Source: Azolla pinnata (Eukaryota > Streptophyta > Polypodiopsida > Salviniales > Salviniaceae). Taken from it: a stretch of 30,022 nucleotides of DNA. Positions 20,685 through 30,022 of the stretch are shown in pieces. Location: contig JBBBWG010020445.1 in the NCBI GenBank assembly GCA_037176905.1, positions 47,169 through 77,190 on the forward strand, read 5' to 3'. The notes beneath the pieces were generated by a model, which worked only from the letters and a program-made list of their open reading frames with translations, had not been told where the DNA came from and made no database searches. Every line of letters starts with the position of its first letter. Position 1 is the stretch's first letter. The translations under genes and the position numbers were made by a program.

Positions 20685-21116
20685 CAGCTCGGGAAGCGAC
20701 GCCTAATTTTGGAATTGTTGGGGAAGTATAGCTTTTCCATCTACTGTAAGTCCTTCAGCTCGGGAAGCGAAGCTTAATTTTGGAATTGTTGGGGAAGTAT
20801 AGCTTTTCCATCCACTGTAAGTCCTTCAGCTCGGGAAGCGAAGCTTAATTTTGGAATTGTTGGGGAAGTATAGCTTTTCCATCCGCTGTAATTCCTTTTC
20901 CATTCTGTCTGAAGTAATTAAATCTTTTGTTTGGCAGCTGAGGATGCGGAACTTGTTTTTTGGAACTGTTGGGGAAGCATATATAGCTTCCATCCATCCA
21001 CTGTAATTCCTTTTCCATTCTGTCTGAAGTAATTAAATCTTTTGTTTGGCAGCTGAGGATGCGAAACTTGTTTTTTGGAACTGTCGGGGAATCATATATA
21101 TAGCTTCCAATTCACT
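20685..21116 (+). repeat. Two-tier tandem repeats downstream of the UPF0060 gene
   Basis: A 71-bp unit starting CAGCTCGGGAAGCGA occurs at 20685, 20756 and 20827. It is followed by a 115-bp unit starting CTGTAATTCCTTTTCC at 20886 and 21001. Both units share the core TTTTGGAA.TGT.GGGGAA plus an AGCTT..CC end, so the longer unit looks like the short one with an inserted segment. The core can form small hairpins, for example GGAAGC-ATATATA-GCTTCC near 20975. Confidence 0.88.
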
Positions 21117-21429
21117 GTCAAATTTTCCCATTTGTGCTAGTTAGATTTTGTTCCCTGATTTTAGCATTTACCTCCCCGTCGTGGGCATTTCATTGCCTCT
21201 CCTTGGAGATTATCCACAGAAATTGTATGCATGCGGATGGGTGGATTTGGGTGTTCCATGTGATGGGCATGGATGTGCTTTGTATGCACGTGGATGTGTG
21301 TGTGCATGATCCTTAGGCATACATACACTCAAATGTATTGGGCGTCATTGTTCCAATACCCTTGGAACTGAATATATTCTTCAATGTGATGGAGAAGGTT
21401 GTTAGTTCGGACTTGATTGGTTATGATTA

Positions 21430-21625
21430 GGTTTATGATGGGGTTAGAGCTTAGACTTGGACCAGGGTTTAAGATTAGGATACGAGCTTGGGCTATGGAG
21501 TAGGGTTAGGTATATAGGCTAAGGGTTTAGGAAAAAAGATAGGGTTAGGGTTAGGGTTAGACCTTGGCAGGGTTTAAGGCTAGGGTTGGAGGTTGGGCCA
21601 AGATTAGGGTTAGGAATAGGGCAAT
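21430..21625 (+). repeat. Degenerate interstitial telomere-like sequence with a short TTAGGG array
   Basis: GGGTTA/GGTTTA words recur across about 200 bp. A clean core of AGGGTT units at 21541-21560 gives three consecutive TTAGGG. Most plants use TTTAGGG at telomeres; this core has the six-base form. Confidence 0.75.
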
Positions 21626-22116
21626 TCCTCTTTGACATTTTCGAGAATTGAAGACAATTAAGTTTTCTATTGCTCTTGACATTCTTAAGAATTAGGATTA
21701 GACAATTAAGGGATTTTTGTTGATACAAACTGAAAACAAGCAAAGCATCGAATGATTAGTGATCAGAGGAAAACCTTCCTTCCAAATGCACATCTCAGTA
21801 AATCCATTTCAGAGGTTAATTCATTATTTACAACTCGCGGTTAATTTCAAAATAAACCAACCACAGCCCACCATCAGCACACCCCATGCCATTGTGAAAT
21901 TTCAGGAAGAATATAGCTTGCAACCATATCTAGCTTCATTTTCCTTCTTCTATTGATGCCATGAAGAGTATGTTTTGCATCAGAACAAGAGATTAAAACC
22001 TTTGTAAAATAATTAATTGAGGGCAACAAGCCCTTTGCTTTTACGCAACATTGGGTAAGGTATCAAGGCCTCTCTATGTCTTTGATCTTGTTACCAAAAA
22101 AACAAAAATACAACTA

Positions 22117-24838
22117 TCAACATGATAATGCCTCCTCCAACATTCTTTCTTCCTCTTGGAACATTTGATTATACGTAGAAATCTTCTTTTTCTGTGCCAA
22201 GAAGAGTTTATACCGAGCTACAGCGGAAGCATATTTCTCAGCTCCTTTAGGAAGAAGGGATAACTTTGGAGTTTCAGCACTCTGATTTCCTCCCTTGTTT
22301 GCCTCTTGCTCCTGCAACATGAAATCACTAAAGGTTAACACCGCAGCAAATAATCTCCATTGTTGAACACCAACGGAAATGGAAACCAAAGGAATAACCT
22401 TCATAGCAACCGTCATATCCCCAACGCTGCACAGTCGATCCCAATCAAATGAACAGAGCTCTGCCCGTGATACAACCCAAGGCCTGAAAACATTAAACCA
22501 TTGCTTTATCAGATGAAGATTTAAATAGTTAGACTTGAATCCAAAGGCATTATCTCCCTGGTTCACACAAGTATCAGAGGAGAACTTCATTGATTGAAGG
22601 AATCGTGCCACAGAATATGCCCATTGAAGAGACAGTGTCATGATAGACATTACTCAAGAAGAAACTTACTTTATCTGATAAGAAAATTTGGGGCAAATCT
22701 TTTTTCTAGATATGAGTAACCTTATTAAACTGAATACATGGAAATAGTTAGAATGTGTTAAATGTGTGGAACATTCTCAAAATGACTGTTCTCAAATGTA
22801 GGATATGTGTTAACTACTGTTCTCAAATGAATATTCTGATAGGCATTTGATAAAGAAATATGCATATTATGTAGTATTTCATATGCTACGTACGTTTTCT
22901 TAGGCGTTGATATAACTTTATAGTGAAAAGGTTGGCGTACCTTCCTTTGGATGAGATGACCATGAACTTATCGCTATGGAAGCTTGAGAAAGCAGTCTCT
23001 GCAGCTTCCGGATCTCTATAGAATATGTACGCTTTTTTTGTTATTTCATATTCCAAATGAGGCCAAATGAAGACCATCAATGCCCCAGGGGAGACTTCTG
23101 AAAGAGTCTGTAATGTGATAGACGGTGAGAGATCCATCTCAAGATTTTCAACAAGCAAAACTTGAGACTTATCGAATATCTTCACGTTCTCTTTAGATAG
23201 CACAGATGGTCCATTCTGCATGCATGTGTTTGCTTCCAATGATCTATCTGGAAAAGCATCATCGATCTGTTTTCCTGCTGGATCTGATTGGACGTCATTC
23301 CAATCCTGATTATGTGAAGTTCCTTTCAAGTTTGCATTGTCCGGTGCCATCGTATCATCTTTGACAATCTCATCGTCTGAATCCAGATTTATAATGTCAT
23401 TATGTTCTTCAGCAATCTTTGAATTTCTTTCTTCTTCACCAACATGTGCCACCAGAGCCATATTTTGGTTTAGTTCAGATTTACTTGATGGTTTCGAAGT
23501 TTCAACCAATGCAGGCAAACTTTCCATGCTATTCACACATACACTCGAGTTCAAACCTTTGGGCGAAGTAGATTTTGTTGTACACAACCTTTTATTCGAG
23601 GCTTGAAGTGCATCTCTCACATGCTTAATGAATTCCTTAACCACAGGATCATCCTCAATATCACCAGGCTTTAACAAGCATATATCTGCACATGGAACAA
23701 ACTGTCTCTGCCCTCTCAATGGTCCACCCAGCCATTCAACTTCGAATCGGCATCTGCAGATGTCTTGGCCACGATGCTTAGACCTATCCAACTGAAGGCA
23801 TAAACAATGTGCCTCAGTTACATCTTAAAGAGAAAGTGAAAGGAATGTTTGTTGGGTGGCCAAAGCCGGCAAGATCAATGTAAGGAATACACAAACCCAT
23901 CCATATCAAGCCATTTCAATTAAGTGACTTAACTTAAGATGGCCCAGCTATGCTTGAAGAGAGTGAGCGGTACGTTTTTGTGGAATAAACATACTTGAAC
24001 GTTAGATACCAGGACTGGCAGTGAAAATGAATAAAAAAGAATATTACCATTCAAGCTAGTTCACATAAACGGACATGGGAAAGAACACGCTAGTTGACCA
24101 TTATTAAAATATCGTCAAATGATATGAGAAAACTTCCACTGATGAAGAATTGCCAAAATCTGAAAGTAGCTAAATGCACCGCGTACAGAACTAGAAAGCA
24201 TAAAGAACCTTGAAAACATACTCAGGCGCACTACTGAGACACGATAATATGAAAATGACAAGTACAACTAGAATTTGGTAGAAGAAGACCAAGAATTGTG
24301 AGATGATTGAGCAACGGAAAGAACAAGACCAAGGTTACGGTGAAAACCCATTGAAGAACCATCCAGGGAATCGGACTAAGCCTAGAGACGAATACGAGGA
24401 AAATCGATATGAAGAACACTTGAGACTGTTCAAGCCATGTTGAACTATGTCGTTGTAGCAACGCAAATCAGTTGAAAACAATAAAAACACATTAGAAGGA
24501 TTGTTTACCCGTTCAAGGCGAGCATCGTAATATTCAAAGCAATCGGAGTCGGGTCTTCTGCAAGCAACGCAGAGGATCATACCGCGGCGAAGCTTTCCGC
24601 AGTCTGAGTCTTCCATCGGTTCCGAGACAGGCCGGATCATCGCGTTCACATCATCGCAAGACCTGAACGATTGAGGATACCATATCTCATCTTCATCTTC
24701 ATCGTAATGCAAGAAATGGACCTGCATATTCTTCATCGACGGACCTGTCATGGAAACCGATCCTGCATACCATGCCCCATCTTTCGCCATAAACTCCAAT
24801 GAGAGCTCCACCCCCTCTTCTTTTCCTTGCATTACCAT
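22117..24838 (-). CDS. SAWADEE-domain protein with SUMO-interacting-like motif and RRM-like C-terminal region, 4 exons, 486 aa
   Basis: A likely chromatin reader. Exons in gene order: 24838-24509, 23791-22941, 22483-22399, 22311-22117; all GT-AG, 1461 nt in frame, ending TGA. The start is the first ATG after an in-frame stop. Residues 11-150 match the SAWADEE fold, with LEFMAKDGAWYAGS, MQVHFLHYDEDEDEIWYP, DCGKLRRGMILC and then H116-x5-C122-x-C124. Together with C80 these form the expected zinc site. In Arabidopsis SHH1 this domain reads H3K9 methylation and recruits Pol IV; here there is no homeodomain. Residues 243-251 (IINLDSDDE) look like a SUMO-interacting motif. Residues 319-405 (QVLLVENLEMDLSP..., ending GRPWVVSRAE) resemble a degenerate RRM. 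Residues 423-486 are helical and charged. Intron 3 (22398-22312) is only 87 nt, in frame and stop-free, so its removal is probable but not certain. The role in silencing is inference. Confidence 0.85.
22312..22398 (-). other. 87-nt in-frame, stop-free intron (possible exitron) in the SAWADEE gene
   Basis: Gene-strand boundaries are AAG|GTTATT and ATGTTGCAG|GAG. The segment is T-rich like an intron. Its length is 29 codons without a stop, so retention would insert 29 hydrophobic residues (VIPLVSIS...) without breaking the frame. Confidence 0.55.
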
Positions 24839-25382
24839 GCCTTCAGTTCTTGCGTCTTCTTCGACTTCCTCTTCAAAACTTCTGTTTCGCAAGCTTCTAA
24901 ATTTGCGATGTCCGTTCTTCCGGCTTTCTTAGCATCGGTTCTTCCTCCGTTCGTCCCTTCCCTCTGCTTCTATTATCTCCTTCAAGCTGTCTCATGCAGG
25001 TCTCCAGGATTCGGATGCCTTCCTTTCAGGTCGTTCGATAGAGCCGTTCCTTTACATCCTTTCCTTTCCATCCTTTCCATTCCATCCTTTCCTTTCCATC
25101 CTGTCTTCGGGCATCACAGGCTGCCTCCCGGGATTCTGACCTTGCCTTCTGATGGATTCGCCGGCCTGCAGCCGGACTTCTACCGAGCACGAATCCTGTG
25201 AGGAACGAAGCGGGCAGAGCTGTACTGCTCCCATGGCATCAAGGCATTGCAGAAACGATCCATTCCCGCCTGTCCTCCACCATTCCTGCTCCTCCTCCTC
25301 TCCTTCTCCCTCGCAAAGTAGCGACGTACGCAGGGCAGATCGTTGTGGGCGATTCTCTCTGCTCTCTGAGTCTCTCGCGCTC
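24839..25382. other. Probable SAWADEE gene 5' leader/promoter region
   Basis: This GC-richer stretch carries a TCCTTTCCATCC-type imperfect repeat at 25050-25110. A plus-strand frame from ATG 24911 to 25201 exists but is low-complexity and unlike any family I know. I see no other gene. Confidence 0.45.
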
Positions 25383-25600
25383 GCGAGGAGTGTATGAATG
25401 TATGAATGTATGTATGCATGCATGCATGCATGCATGTATGTGCATGTATGTATGTATGCATACGCATGCATATGTGTGTAAGTATATGCATACATATGTA
25501 TGTATGTATGCATATGCATACATATGCATGAACGTATGTATACATACGTATGATGCATGTGTGTATGCATGTATGCATACGCATGCATATGTATGTAAGA
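25383..25600. repeat. GTAT/ATGC tetranucleotide microsatellite
   Basis: About 200 bp of GTATGAAT, GTATGCAT, GCATACAT and related units. ATGCAT and GTATAC units are self-complementary, so the tract is rich in small palindromes. It produces long open frames in several registers, all artefacts of the repeat. Confidence 0.95.
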
Positions 25601-26189
25601 AGACAACCAACTTATCTCATTACGATAAGAAGACAGAGACTGTGATCTAGTAAGCACAATATCTCAAATTACTAGCTAATCTAAATGCAAGAAACCATCT
25701 AATCATAGAAGCGCTTTATAGTGGAGCTTGATATCTATCTCAGCATGATGTGAGCTCTCGAGATTAACATGTTTTGGCTTAGGGTTTAGGGGTTTACTCA
25801 ATCGTAGTTTGTTATATATACGATTCCCCGTGAACTTGACTAATTCCATCGAACCATCCATTAGAGTCTTCACATCGTCTCAAGATGTCCTAAGCCGGGT
25901 TTCCTTCCGCTACTGACCACACTCAGATCCCCCAAGTGAAGGTTGTAGTAATGACCTTCATGAATACAAGAGCAAGTGATTGACAAGATATGTTTGTTTC
26001 AGTAGCGATGTTTGTTGTATAAGAAAGAGATTGCAATCCTTCCCTTCCGAACACAATCTCCATTGGACGGGTACATAGTGTGGAAGGAGGCAACAAGTTG
26101 CCACATTTTAACAGTGGACCTCAATGAATCAAGCAAAGGGTTGGGAAGGAATCTAATGACAAATACGACAGTAGTGAATGGAATGGTAG
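25601..26189. other. Intergenic region without visible genes
   Basis: AT-rich unique sequence. A reversed telobox-like AGGGTTTAGGGGTTTA lies near 25780-25796. The frame at 25999-26211 is open on both strands but has no recognisable domain. Confidence 0.5.
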
Positions 26190-26822
26190 GTAGGCAATTG
26201 TGATGAAACAAAGCATATTTCTCCTCATCTTAAGCCCTTTCCTGATAGAATTCATGATTCATCGTTACGGAACCACATTTTATATTTCCAATATGAGTTC
26301 CAACATAAGCAAAAGAATCATCATCATCATCATGACCATCATCATCATCATTAATATCAATGAGTAAAACCCAAAAAAATTGTCGGTATATTGGGTATGT
26401 ATACACAGTTTGAGCCAAGGGAAACCAATATCGACGAGCAGTGGTGTCTTCTGCTGAGAGCGATTCGAGACTGAATCACGAGATGTTATATTTTCGGCAT
26501 GCTGAGTGCTTGGGCATATGTAGGCACTATGATGAAACAGAGCATATTTCTCCTCATCTTACGCCCTTTCCTGATAGAATTCATGATTCATCGCTACGGA
26601 ACCGCATGTCGTATTTCCAGCGCAAGCAAAAGAATCATCATCATTATTAATATCAATGAGTAAAAAACCAAAAAATTCGTCGGTATAGTGGGGGTATATA
26701 TACAGTTTGAGCCAAGGGAAACCAATATCGACAAGCAATGGTGTGCTTTTTTGCTGAGAGCGATTCGCGACTGAATCATGAGATGTTATATTTTAAGCAT
26801 GCAGAGTGCTTGGGCATGTAGT
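26190..26822 (-). repeat. Tandem duplication of the mannanase 3' end (about 300-330 bp, two copies)
   Basis: Copy A (26190-26520) and copy B (26521-26822) are head to tail and highly similar, with matching starts TAGGCA...GATGAAACARAGCATATTTC at about 26191 and 26521. The right parts align at offset 300, for example CGATTCG.GACTGAATCA at 26461 and 26761. Copy B contains the true stop codon and last 14 codons of the mannanase gene. Copy A still carries the matching tail with its TGA. A CAT/ATC triplet run at 26309-26351 is longer in copy A than in copy B. Confidence 0.9.
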
Positions 26823-29693
26823 TCCCGGTCACATCATACAATCTGCAAGACTGTTCGATGATGGCTTGGTAAAGGAGGGGTTCTCGCCATGGAATGACGG
26901 AGAACTCATCCCGATACCTGTAGGCCGCATCTTCGGTGATGAACTGCCATATCAATGCCCCCGCACCAGCACCGCTAACTTTGGCTGATTCATAGGTCTT
27001 TCCAGAAACCATCTCCACCATTTCGATCCTATCCTTGACCTCGAAGCCCTTCACTTGGTCCGATACTCCAAACTCTGTGAAGAGAACTGGCTTTCCAAGG
27101 ACCTTATTTGCATCTTCGATGTGCGATGTTACCCACTCCTCCACAAACTTGGCTTTTGCATCCTTCCCATGATAGCGAATCCTATGAAATCGAACAGTTC
27201 CTTTTACATACATGAGTTTCTTGCCTACCTAGCACATAAAATGACTGATAAGAGAGCTTTCTTATTCTGATATGCGTACCACATATCTGGATACATGTGC
27301 ACTGAAGCGAAATCGATGAGGTCTGGCTTCGAGTTCCTGATGAAATCAGATCCTAGGGTTTTGACCCAGTCACCGGGATTCTTCTCCAGCTTCTCTGGCG
27401 AAGAGCTGCCATAGAATCCTTCCAGCCCAACAGTGAGGAGATGCTTTTGATCCAAAGATTTGGCATAGCTAACCATTTCCTCGATCCATCCCTGCTTTTT
27501 CCAATGTAGTACCATAAGTATCGTAAATAATTAGCCATAAACCGATTATTATGAACAGAAAACAAATATTGAAAATGATCTATACATATCCATGTGTGTA
27601 TGTATCTATATATATTCCCTAGTTAGATAAGATGCATATGCAAAGCACATGACAGTGTAGACAAACTACTTTTCCACCTAAAACCTAAACCCTAAACTTT
27701 AAATGCACAACCTCGTCTTCAGACTCTTCATCGACATCTGTTTAGTGATTCCCTCGTTATCTCTGAATAAACAAAGACTGATAGTCATAAGTGAGCAGCA
27801 ATGCTCATATGGGGCACATTTCAAAATACCTAGTAGTGATAGAAATGACTAAAGAGAGTGAATGGATGTACATCACACCTGTAAAGTATTGCCTGATGGA
27901 TCCGATGCACAGCGAGGTTCATTCATCAGCTCCCATGCAAATATAGCAGGCTCCTCGTTATAAGGAACTCCACTGAAGCTGTTCACTCTTGTCATGATTT
28001 TCTGAACAATGTTCAACATTCACATGGAATCACCATTCTATCTGCTTTCCTTGTCTAAACCTTTCTTAATTTAAGATGACAAGAGGGGATAGAATAATAA
28101 CACGTTCTTACGCTTTTATCGAATAGATAACACTTTCTTATCTCTTACAATTCCTTTTTCCTTTTTTTTTTTCTTTCAAATCTACGTATTCAAGATACAC
28201 GGTTACAGCAACTGAAATCGAGTTTGAAAAAATAGTATATGAAAACAATGCCGATAGAAGAAGCTAGTTTAAGAAATAGAGCAGTTATTTTACCTTCAAA
28301 TACCGTTTGTAATAGTTGCGGGTGATGGGATCAGAAAAGAATGAATCATTCGAAGGACCAACTTGAGCTCCAGCATCACGAGCCCACTCGACATACTGCC
28401 CCTTCCCACCATATGCAGGCAAGTTATTGACGAGGCTCAGCAACAATCGTACCCCATGGCGCCTTGCCTCCACGATCACATAATCTAATGCCTATGAGAG
28501 AATATATGAATGGTTTCTGTTAAACCATTCTCAAACTGAAGCCTGGCAATGCTGTGCAACTAGCAACATAGGGGGAGGGGTAGGCCATTGAAATCTAGAA
28601 AGAGAGACTGGACTCCATGCCCGCTAATAATAGACTGGAATTAGTTTCATTGAATAGAGAGACTGATAGTGTTAATGGACTGTAATGAATTTAACAATCA
28701 ATGGATGCAGTGTCTTTTTTCAAGATGTCGCCATATCAAGGGGCCTAGGGAAAAGTTAGCATGTAAGATCTTACCAGGCAGGTGAAAGCAATCGGAATGC
28801 AGACAGTAAAATAACTTCCTCACAAATGATGGATAAAATTGTGACTTGTACAAGGAGTTGAGACTACCAGAACCCCGCATGAAGGATTATATCTCCCTAC
28901 CTTTTGAATCTACTCATTTGTCCTAGCAAATCATCCATGCAAACAGAGTGAAGATGCGAATTCCTGTCATTGTTTTATGATTGCAAATGAGGTTTTCTTT
29001 TATGACCTATTTTCGGAGACCTGGCCAAGGTTTCAAGCCCTAATGCCATGCTCAAAAGAAGAACAGGAAGAAGACCAGAATAGTGGCATCCAAATGTTTG
29101 TGTTAAGGAATTGCATCCATCTTGCTGAGCTTTGACGCCATGGCCTGAGGTTCGACAAGCATGATCGAAGCATGAGCTTCACAATCATCAGTTAGATGAA
29201 GATGCATCATCGTGGGCATGATAAGCATGGCAAGTTTCAAATCAATAGCCCATTGAATTCTTCTCAAATCAAGATTCTGTATGCTACATAGAGAGAGTGG
29301 AGAAATCAACAGGCATTCCATGGAAGGTAGGGGATTTAGATTCCTTACCTGGAACACATCCTCGGAGAATCGACCCGGCTCAGACTGGAGGCCATCGAAT
29401 CCATCGTAGAAGGCCCAGGTCCTACAAACAGAGAGGCCCATTTCGGCGCCGTGGCGGAGAACAGCAGAGACCTCGGATCGACCGGCGGAGCCGATGCTCT
29501 GGGCCATGAGCCAGTAAGAGTTCCAGCCATTGACGTAGAGGGGCTTGCCGTCGAGGACGAAGTGGGTTCCATTGCGGGCCACGAAGCTCATGGGGCGCTG
29601 GAAGAAGAGCTCGGAGTGCAGCAGGTTGAAGAGAAGGTAGCAGAGGACGGCTGCGCTGGCGATGGCGGGCAGCGCCCGCTGGGAGCTCAGCAT
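26776..29693 (-). CDS. MAN: Mannan endo-1,4-beta-mannosidase (GH5), 5 exons, 427 aa
   Basis: Hydrolyses internal beta-1,4-mannosyl bonds of cell-wall mannans. Exons in gene order: 29693-29349, 28491-28294, 28001-27879, 27491-27280, 27181-26776; all GT-AG, 1284 nt in frame, ending TGA. Residues 10-32 are hydrophobic and act as a signal peptide or signal anchor. The catalytic domain starts near residue 35 ([25 protein letters not shown]). Further hallmarks are CRTWAFYDG, the acid/base Glu in WELMNEPR (about E209), [18 protein letters not shown] and the nucleophile Glu in LFTEFG (about E329), then the GALIWQF stretch. Both catalytic Glu are present, so the enzyme is probably active. The length fits plant MAN proteins. 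The tail SCRLYDVTG...CLKYNIS lies in a tandemly duplicated segment and is likely lineage-specific. Which MAN isoform it is cannot be told. Confidence 0.95.
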
Positions 29694-29802
29694 CGTGGCG
29701 CTGCCTCTCGCCCTCGCCGTCTCCTCTGTCGGTCTGTTGCTCTGCTCTGCTCTGCTGCAGAAGCAAAGAAATCGCCCACGAAGCGAAGCTCCTCACAAAA
29801 CA
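29694..29802 (-). other. Mannanase 5' leader/proximal promoter
   Basis: A short GC-rich segment upstream of the ATG at 29693, with CTCTGC repeats near 29735-29757. No clear TATA box is seen before the microsatellite begins. Confidence 0.4.
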
Positions 29803-29963
29803 CGAAGAAGAAGATGAAGAAGAAGAAGAAGAAGAAGAAGATGATGATGATGATGATGATGTGATGATGGTGGTGGTGGTGATGATGACGATGGTGGTGG
29901 TGGTGATGATGATGGTGGTGGTGGTGGTGATGACGATGATGATGATATTGGTGGTGGTGGTGG

Positions 29964-29995
<32 letters not shown>

Positions 29996-30022
29996 GTGGT
30001 GGTGATGATGATGATGATGGTG
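29803..30022. repeat. GAA then GAT/GGT triplet microsatellite, running to window edge
   Basis: GAA units (29803-29840) are followed by 180 bp of GAT, GGT and GAC units that continue past the edge. On the mannanase strand this is a TTC and ATC/ACC run within about 110-330 bp of its start codon. Confidence 0.95.

Larger units (their letters stand above)
20297..22116. other. Intergenic region between convergent UPF0060 and SAWADEE genes
   Basis: The UPF0060 3' UTR probably extends into this stretch. Apart from the tandem repeats (20685-21116) and the telomere-like array (21430-21625), I see AT-rich sequence without a supportable gene. The minus-strand SAWADEE gene ends at 22117, so its 3' UTR lies just left of that. 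Confidence 0.55.

Noticed and set aside
20685-21116. Regular repeats with CRISPR-like spacing
   Set aside because: The units are contiguous tandem repeats without unique spacers, in a plant genome.
24911-25201. Plus-strand frame beginning MSVLPAFLASV near the SAWADEE start
   Set aside because: Low-complexity Pro/Phe/Ser sequence driven by a TCCTTTCC repeat, with no known domain; more likely the divergent promoter and leader region.
25052-25657. Long open frames on both strands rich in His/Tyr/Met/Cys
   Set aside because: They are translations of the tetranucleotide microsatellite in different registers.
29103-29290. Open stretch of about 60 codons on the minus strand (ending LSKMDAIP) inside mannanase intron 1
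   Set aside because: The exon 1 donor at 29348 and exon 2 acceptor at 28492 join the conserved EDVFQ-ALDYV sequence perfectly, so this is intronic. It could be a fossil of a mobile element, but I recognise no family.

Overview
The window is nuclear DNA of a land plant. The evidence is multi-exon genes with AT-rich GT-AG introns, plant-only or plant-typical families (a CesA cellulose synthase, a soluble UDP-xylose synthase, a plant GH5 endo-mannanase, a SAWADEE-domain protein), and AAACCCTAA telobox motifs near gene starts. Nothing seen fixes the lineage within land plants. No rRNA, tRNA, CRISPR array or intact transposon was found.

Layout, left to right: (1) 1-625 (+), the last exon of a CESA gene, cut by the window edge, followed by a diverged tandem duplication of its downstream region. 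(2) 2102-9180 (+), a seven-exon gene for a 278-residue protein with one membrane segment and a C-terminal J-domain; its 4-kb first intron holds nested tandem repeats and a long inverted repeat. (3) 11280-17038 (+), a complete 13-exon UDP-glucuronate decarboxylase (UDP-xylose synthase) gene of 344 codons with one GC-AG intron and an unusual repeat-rich leader that stays open in frame for 110 codons upstream. (4) 19881-20228 (+), an intronless GC-rich gene for a 115-residue UPF0060/YnfA-type four-helix membrane protein, a family known mainly from bacteria, behind a plant-looking promoter with two CACGTG boxes. (5) 22117-24838 (-), a four-exon gene for a 486-residue SAWADEE protein with a putative SUMO-interacting motif and an RRM-like C-terminal part. 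(6) 26776-29693 (-), a complete five-exon endo-beta-mannanase gene (427 residues), with its 3' end tandemly duplicated downstream. (7) 29803-30022, a long GAA/GAT/GGT microsatellite upstream of the mannanase gene.

Three of the six genes act on cell-wall polysaccharides: cellulose synthesis, UDP-xylose supply for xylan and xyloglucan, and mannan cleavage. No shared regulation is proven. The SAWADEE protein points to chromatin reading and the J-protein to membrane-associated Hsp70 work. Strong points for follow-up are the bacterial-type UPF0060 gene, the potential membrane-anchoring N-terminal extension of the UDP-xylose synthase, the in-frame 87-nt intron of the SAWADEE gene, the duplicated mannanase 3' end and the foldback-like element in the J-protein intron. 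Exon coordinates were derived by hand from splice sites and reading-frame continuity; no homology search was run.
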